From Brachypodius melanocephalos (taxonomy: Eukaryota; Chordata; Aves; Passeriformes; Pycnonotidae), in assembly GCA_013398615.1 (NCBI GenBank), contig VZSR01003210.1, positions 340,145 through 404,144 on the forward strand: a DNA stretch of 64,000 nt, written 5' to 3'. The position numbers were made by a program, and so were the translations under genes. Shown here in pieces: positions 59,401-64,000 of this stretch. How positions within the stretch are numbered: the stretch's first letter is position 1; every line of letters begins with the position of its first letter. Below the pieces are notes generated by a model, which did not search any database, was not told the origin of the DNA, and saw nothing but the letters and a program-made list of their open reading frames with translations.

Positions 59401-60200
59401 TGTTTATTCTCTGCCTCTGATCCAGGCATTGGGGGAGGGGTAGGATTTTTGTAACAGCTCTTCCCTGGTGGTTTATTTGGGCTGTTGGGCTTCCTTGCAG
59501 GTCTCATTAATTGGTTTTTCAATCAGAGGACTCCTTTGGTTGATTTTTGTGCTTTCAGAATCACAGCAAAAGTGTGTGGACCCAGCACACACCTTCCCAT
59601 CACAGACAGGGCTGGGATGCTGGAGGAGGTGAGATTTAGTAGTGCAAAAGGCTCTATAGGGTGACAGGAGCAGAGAGGAAGGAGTTCTCCCCTGCTGCTC
59701 CCATTTCTCAGCTCTTCCTGCCCTCTATCAATTATCCCTGGGTTTCCCCACCCTTCCAGATCCCAGAGGAACTCCAAGGGCTGGCTCTGCCTCTGCTGGT
59801 GCCATGCATCCTTAGTTTTTGACCCTCCTTCCCTGGCCCAAGCCAAGTGCTAGCAAATAATTTCTCCAACTTAAAAAAAAAATCATTCTTCTTACACTTA
59901 ATAGAAAATAAATAACAATAGAAGAAATTCCGCTGGATGAAGGTTTTGGAGAGCATGTCTTGTGCATTGCTCTTTTCCTGCTGTAGACTCCACCTGATGA
60001 CCTGAAGGGTGCAAACCGAGGCATGTAACACCTTTTTACCGTCCTTTGAAAACCAAATGGTACATCTACACTGTCCTTGGGCAAACTCTTGCCCACTGAC
60101 ATTTCAAAAATCGCTCTTTAATGTTCCCCCTCACTCCCTCCTTGCTTGTGCTTCTCTCTCCCCCTAAAAGAAAATCTATTTATGTGCTCACCTTTGGGGA

Positions 60201-60268
60201 AAAAAAACAAACAAAAAACCCCAAAAAACAAACAAACAAACAAACAAAAGTTTAAATAAATAAATAAC
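60201..60268. repeat. A-rich / (CAAA)n then (TAAA)n low-complexity tract
   Basis: Long A-rich stretch with CAAA units repeated at least five times, then TAAATAAATAAATAA. Confidence 0.9.
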
Positions 60269-61986
60269 TGTGCACAGGCTGGAGCTGCATGGGGGTCAGA
60301 GAGGAGAGAGCTCTTCTGGTTTTCACTCCTTTTTCCCACCCAGATATGCTGTGAGCAATTGGTTCTCCCCTGGGAAAATGAGACTTCCTGGCCTCCTGGC
60401 TGCTCTCATCCAGAAGAAACTTTTGTATTTAAACATGCTTAGCACTAAGCTGAACATGAATTTCCCCCAGGCCACCGAAAGCAGCTTCCAAGCTGCATTT
60501 TCAGCAGCCTGCACTTGGCAGAGAGAGCTGCTGGGTGCATGAAACCTGTGGAAAGCTGGAATGCCCAGAGGCATCCGTGTTTCAAATGAGCTCCCTCTTT
60601 GTGTCCAGAGGGCAAATCTTCATCTGGAGGTGCCTGAATTTGTGTTTTCTGAGAGACTGAGCCTAAGGATGGTTTGGCAGGCGTACACTTGATGTACCAG
60701 GGAGAAGCAGACTGATGTTGTTGTCCTGTGTTGTTGTCTTGGCTGCTGGGATGCTGGGCTGTCCCTGGGGAACAGGGTGGCTGCTGTGGGTAACCAGCTC
60801 TCCTGGGGCTCAGAACTGAAGTCATTGTCCCTTGGGAGGGCTGGAGGAGATCTTGGTGGCTTCCCATGGCTTTATGGAGAGGTGTAAAGCAGATGCACTC
60901 ATTATTTTGGGGGGATGTTAGTGGTTCTGTAGGATGCACCTTGTGTGTGGCTGCAGTGTGGAGTTGAGCAAAGCATGGGAATTGGGATTTGAAAAATGCT
61001 GGTGGAAGATGACTGCAGGGAACTGACAGATGTGGTTTGTTAGTGAGTGCAGAGGTGCTTTGGGTGAGAAGAATTGCAACCCCACAGTTTTTTCCTGCAG
61101 CCTCTTTTTGCTGCCTTTCTGAAGGAAATGCCAGTGCAGAGGCCAAAATGCCAGAGCCAGCTTTCCCTAAAATCCCTGTCGAGATGTTACCTGGCACCTT
61201 CCGGGTGCACCAAGGGAAGAGGAGAGCTCCCTTTTGCCAGAGAAGGGCCTCAGGAAGGTCGGGGATGATGGCACAGCCGTGTCTTGCTGCCAGACGTGGC
61301 CATTCCTGCCGGAGCATCCCCAGGCTGAAGGCGCACCCTGGGAATGGGCCCGGCATCCTCCCGAAGGCAATTCTCATTCAGCCAGCAGTCGTTTGGAAAT
61401 AGTCACTCATCAGGCACTTATGGATCTTTCAAGCCCCTTTCTCTCCCTAATAATCCCACCTCTTGGGAGGTATTGATTCTCCTCTGTTGGCTGCCTCTTG
61501 GTATTCCAGGGTCTGTGTCAGCCCGTGGAAATCGCTGCGCTGTCATTTTCACGCAGCAATTACCTGCTCCTGGTTCCTTTCATCCTCAGCCCCTTCCCGG
61601 AGATCGGAGCTCTGTATTGACAAACCACCCTGGGAGAAAGATGGGGTTGGGGAAGAAGGCTCACACAACAAAAACTTTGTGTGATTGTCTCAAAAGTGCC
61701 CAGCCAGTTGTTGGAGGTGTTTCTTTGGACATCCAGCACAGGAAGGATGCTGTGGCTTCCCGGTCTGCAGGTGTGAGGCTTCATGCCTTGCTATTTTGCT
61801 TATGCCAAAAATGTAGGAAATTCTTCACCTGGCTTCTGGGCAAAGGATCAGCCTGGAGAGAGGAGGGAGGGCAGCTGTTTTCCACATCATCCTCAATCCT
61901 CTGCTGGGGAATGGGCTCCTTCCAGTACCTGGAGGGGCTTTTGACAGGGGCAAGGGAGAACAGCTTCACATTGCCATGGGGCAGGG

Positions 61987-62221
61987 CTAGATGGGATGGG
62001 ATATTGGGAAAAAATTCTTCCCTGTGAGGGTGGGGAGGTCCTGGCATGGGGTGCCCAGAGAAGCTGTGGCTGCCCCATGCCTGGAAGTTTTCTAAGCCAG
62101 GTTGGATTGGGCTTGGAGCAACCTGGGATAGTGGAAGGTGCCCCTGCCCATGGCAGGAGCTTGGAATGAGATGGTCTTTAAGGTCCTTTCTAACCCAAAC
62201 CATCCTAGGAGTCCTCTCACT
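61987..62221 (+). mobile_element. CR1 LINE 3'-end fragment, well preserved
   Basis: About 235 bp matching the CR1 3' end in order: 'gggatattgggaaaaaattc', 'ttccctgtgagggtggggag', 'gcccagagaagctgtggctg', 'aggttggattgggcttggag', 'cctgggatagtggaaggtgc' and 'ctaacccaaaccatcctagg'. Among the least diverged copies here. Confidence 0.95.
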
Positions 62222-62768
62222 CTCCAGAAGGCTGTCCTTTGATTTGGGATTATGGTTCACCCATCTAAGGAAGGGCAGATTTGGGAATTCGTTTTAATCC
62301 CATTTTAGGTAATTTTTTTTCTTCCTGGGTGAACAAAAGTTGAAGGAAAGGATGATTTGCAGCAGCGGGGTTTCCTCCAGCCCTGTCTGCTGTGGCACAG
62401 GAGCTGCAGCCCTCCAGGAGTGGCATCAAACTTGGCACAGAGTCACACCTCCAAACTAGAAGGCATTTTGTTATTAAACCAGCATGCCTGGGCAGTGAGG
62501 GCTCTCACTTGAACAGAATCCCCATTCTAGCAGAGAATAAATTAAAAAGCCAACTGGCCAAGGCTGCCTGAGGAGCGCCGGGACCAGAGATAGGGCCAGA
62601 AGTCAGATAACAAACAGTGTCCAAAATTGCAGCACCTGGTGCATGGCGTGAAATTAAAACCCTTCCTGCCTCCTCCTGCACGCTGTAACAAAACAGCTCC
62701 TGACACAGTCTGCCGGAGCCAGGAGTGAAGAGGAGAATAATTAAATACCTGGGAGTTTTTGCATCTGA

Positions 62769-62793
62769 GGGAAGGGAAGGGAAGGGAAGGGAT
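62769..62793. repeat. (GGGAA)n simple repeat
   Basis: About five tandem GGGAA units. The same region also reads as an open frame only because of this repeat. Confidence 0.88.
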
Positions 62794-63279
62794 GAGGCTT
62801 TTGTGCCACAGTCCTCAGTGGTTTGGTCCTGCAGGTGGACTTGAGTTGGAAGGGTCTGTGGGCTGCCTCGTTACCCAGGAATCTGCCCTTTTCCCCCCTG
62901 TTATGCCGGCTTTTCCTCTGAGTTTGGTCCCTCCACCTTCCTGTTAGGCTCAGCAACATCCCTGGAATGTGCCTGTGTCATGCTGGCTGTTCTCTCCCCA
63001 GACCTTGCTGGCTTTCTGTCCCTCAGGAAGGACATTTCTCTGGAGCTACCACCAAGGAGTGATGAAGAGGGCAGCACTTTTTAATCAAAGTTACATTAGG
63101 TGAAGCTGATATTATTCACTCTGCTTTATTGCAGCTATTTTTACACGGGGGTTAGAAGTTAATGCTACCCAGCGAGCCTGGTTTTGCTGGATTCTGGCAA
63201 GCCCCAAAATCCATCAGCACATCCAGACACAGGGCAGGAAAGAGCCCAAGCAAAAAATAAACTCGTTAGCTGAACTGGG

Positions 63280-63295
63280 AAAAAAAAAAAAAAAA
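63280..63295. repeat. Poly(A) run of 16 with A-rich tail
   Basis: A tract followed by CCACAAAAACCAAAACCC-type A-rich DNA; low complexity. Confidence 0.8.
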
Positions 63296-64000
63296 CCACA
63301 AAAACCAAAACCCAACAGTTAAAAACCCAAACCTTTTATAAAAACCAGACCCTTGATAATTGAGGGTCTGGTCTGGAAGGGCAAAACCCAGCCAGGACCA
63401 TCAGCTGCAATCAGCAGAAGGATGAGATTCTCCAATCAGCACGGGAAGGAGAGCGGGAGCCGTGGCAGGAGGGCTGGCAGGGGGGGATGCAGGGTTAGTT
63501 TTTCCCTGCCCTGGCAAATGATCCTGACTCTCTCCTGCTCCTCAGCCACAGCCACAGGTGGTAAGGCTTGGTCTGATCCTGATGGGGGGATGTCAGCACT
63601 CAGGAAAAGACTGGGGCTGAAGACAGTGCCTCAAAGGGAAAGGTTTCAGCAAGGAAGGTTTTGCCAGGGTTATGTGGGTTTGGGGTTTTTTCCCCCACTC
63701 AGGTAATGCCATGTTAATTCCTTGGACCTGGCAAGTATGCTGGCAAAGCTGGGATCTCCTCTGCTGCTTGCAGGAAGATGTGGTGAACTGGGAGAGGGAA
63801 GGAGCAAGTTGTCCTTCTGTTTCTAGAAAAGGACAAAAGTGTAGGTTTTTTCTTTCTGCTTTGTTTTCTCTCTCTTTCTCCTTTCCCACCTTATTCCTGT
63901 TCTTCGATACGGACATCCCATGCTGGAATGTGCTTTCCTACTGTATTATCCCAGCAGGAGATGTTGTGGTGAGCTCTTAGGACTCCATGGCCTTGGTTCT

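Larger units (their letters stand above)
53001..64000 (+). other. CDH23: CDH23 intron after the EC1/EC2 exon, second half
   Basis: No cadherin exon recognised up to the window end. Contents: CR1 copies at 54962, 59213 and 61987; A-rich and CAAA repeats (58968-58982, 60201-60268, 63280-63295); a GGGAA repeat (62769-62793); a motif-rich AT block (58570-58700). The longest open frame of the window (310 codons, minus strand, 60445-61377) lies here without a recognisable domain. Confidence 0.78.

Noticed and set aside
61344..62027. 227-codon plus-strand open frame
   Set aside because: Its end runs into the CR1 fragment at 61987, and the rest has no domain or codon signature; chance frame.
63280..63295. 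Poly(A) as the tail of a processed pseudogene
   Set aside because: The sequence before it shows no gene-derived open frame and no target-site duplication.
1..64000. tRNA, rRNA, CRISPR arrays, bacterial operons or phage-type systems
   Set aside because: No cloverleaf, rRNA core sequence, regularly spaced direct repeats or dense collinear genes were seen; the window is vertebrate nuclear DNA.

Overview
This window is bird nuclear DNA carrying the 5' part of one large gene on the + strand, CDH23 (cadherin-related 23, otocadherin), the upper part of the hair-cell tip link. The bird assignment rests on many short CR1 LINE 3' ends in both orientations, a solo endogenous-retrovirus LTR, and the lack of any L1/Alu-type repeat. 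A songbird or close relative is likely, but this is inferred from repeat flavour only.

Five coding exons are supported: 9231-9300 (start codon and signal peptide), 12956-13033, 39070-39212, 42088-42135 and 42327-42419. Joined, they give 432 nt, or 144 codons, with consistent phases (1, 1, 0, 0, 0) and GT-AG borders throughout. They encode the signal peptide, all of extracellular cadherin repeat 1 (EC1), and the first strand of EC2. EC1 is the domain that binds protocadherin-15 to close the tip link. Its calcium residues are intact: the N-terminal N-R pair, E, DxDxD, DRE, D86 and DVNDN. The next exon should resume with the rest of EC2 and is not seen before base 64000.

Layout: 1-9225 is upstream DNA or intron 1, with a CpG-rich shoulder at the extreme left that may mark the promoter or non-coding first exon. 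9301-12955 is a 3.7 kb intron holding an antisense solo LTR (10814-11277). 13034-39069 is a 26 kb intron with CR1 fragments, simple repeats, a 54-base T run and several homeobox-motif-rich stretches that look like conserved non-coding elements. 39213-42087 and 42136-42326 are short introns. 42420-64000 is the first 21.6 kb of the next intron, with more CR1 and one antisense open frame of 310 codons that I cannot assign.

No bacterial-type operon, CRISPR array, rRNA or tRNA is seen, and no second protein-coding gene can be supported. The window is an ordinary vertebrate gene landscape. The points of interest are the LTR, the candidate enhancers and the divergent signal peptide rather than a new system.
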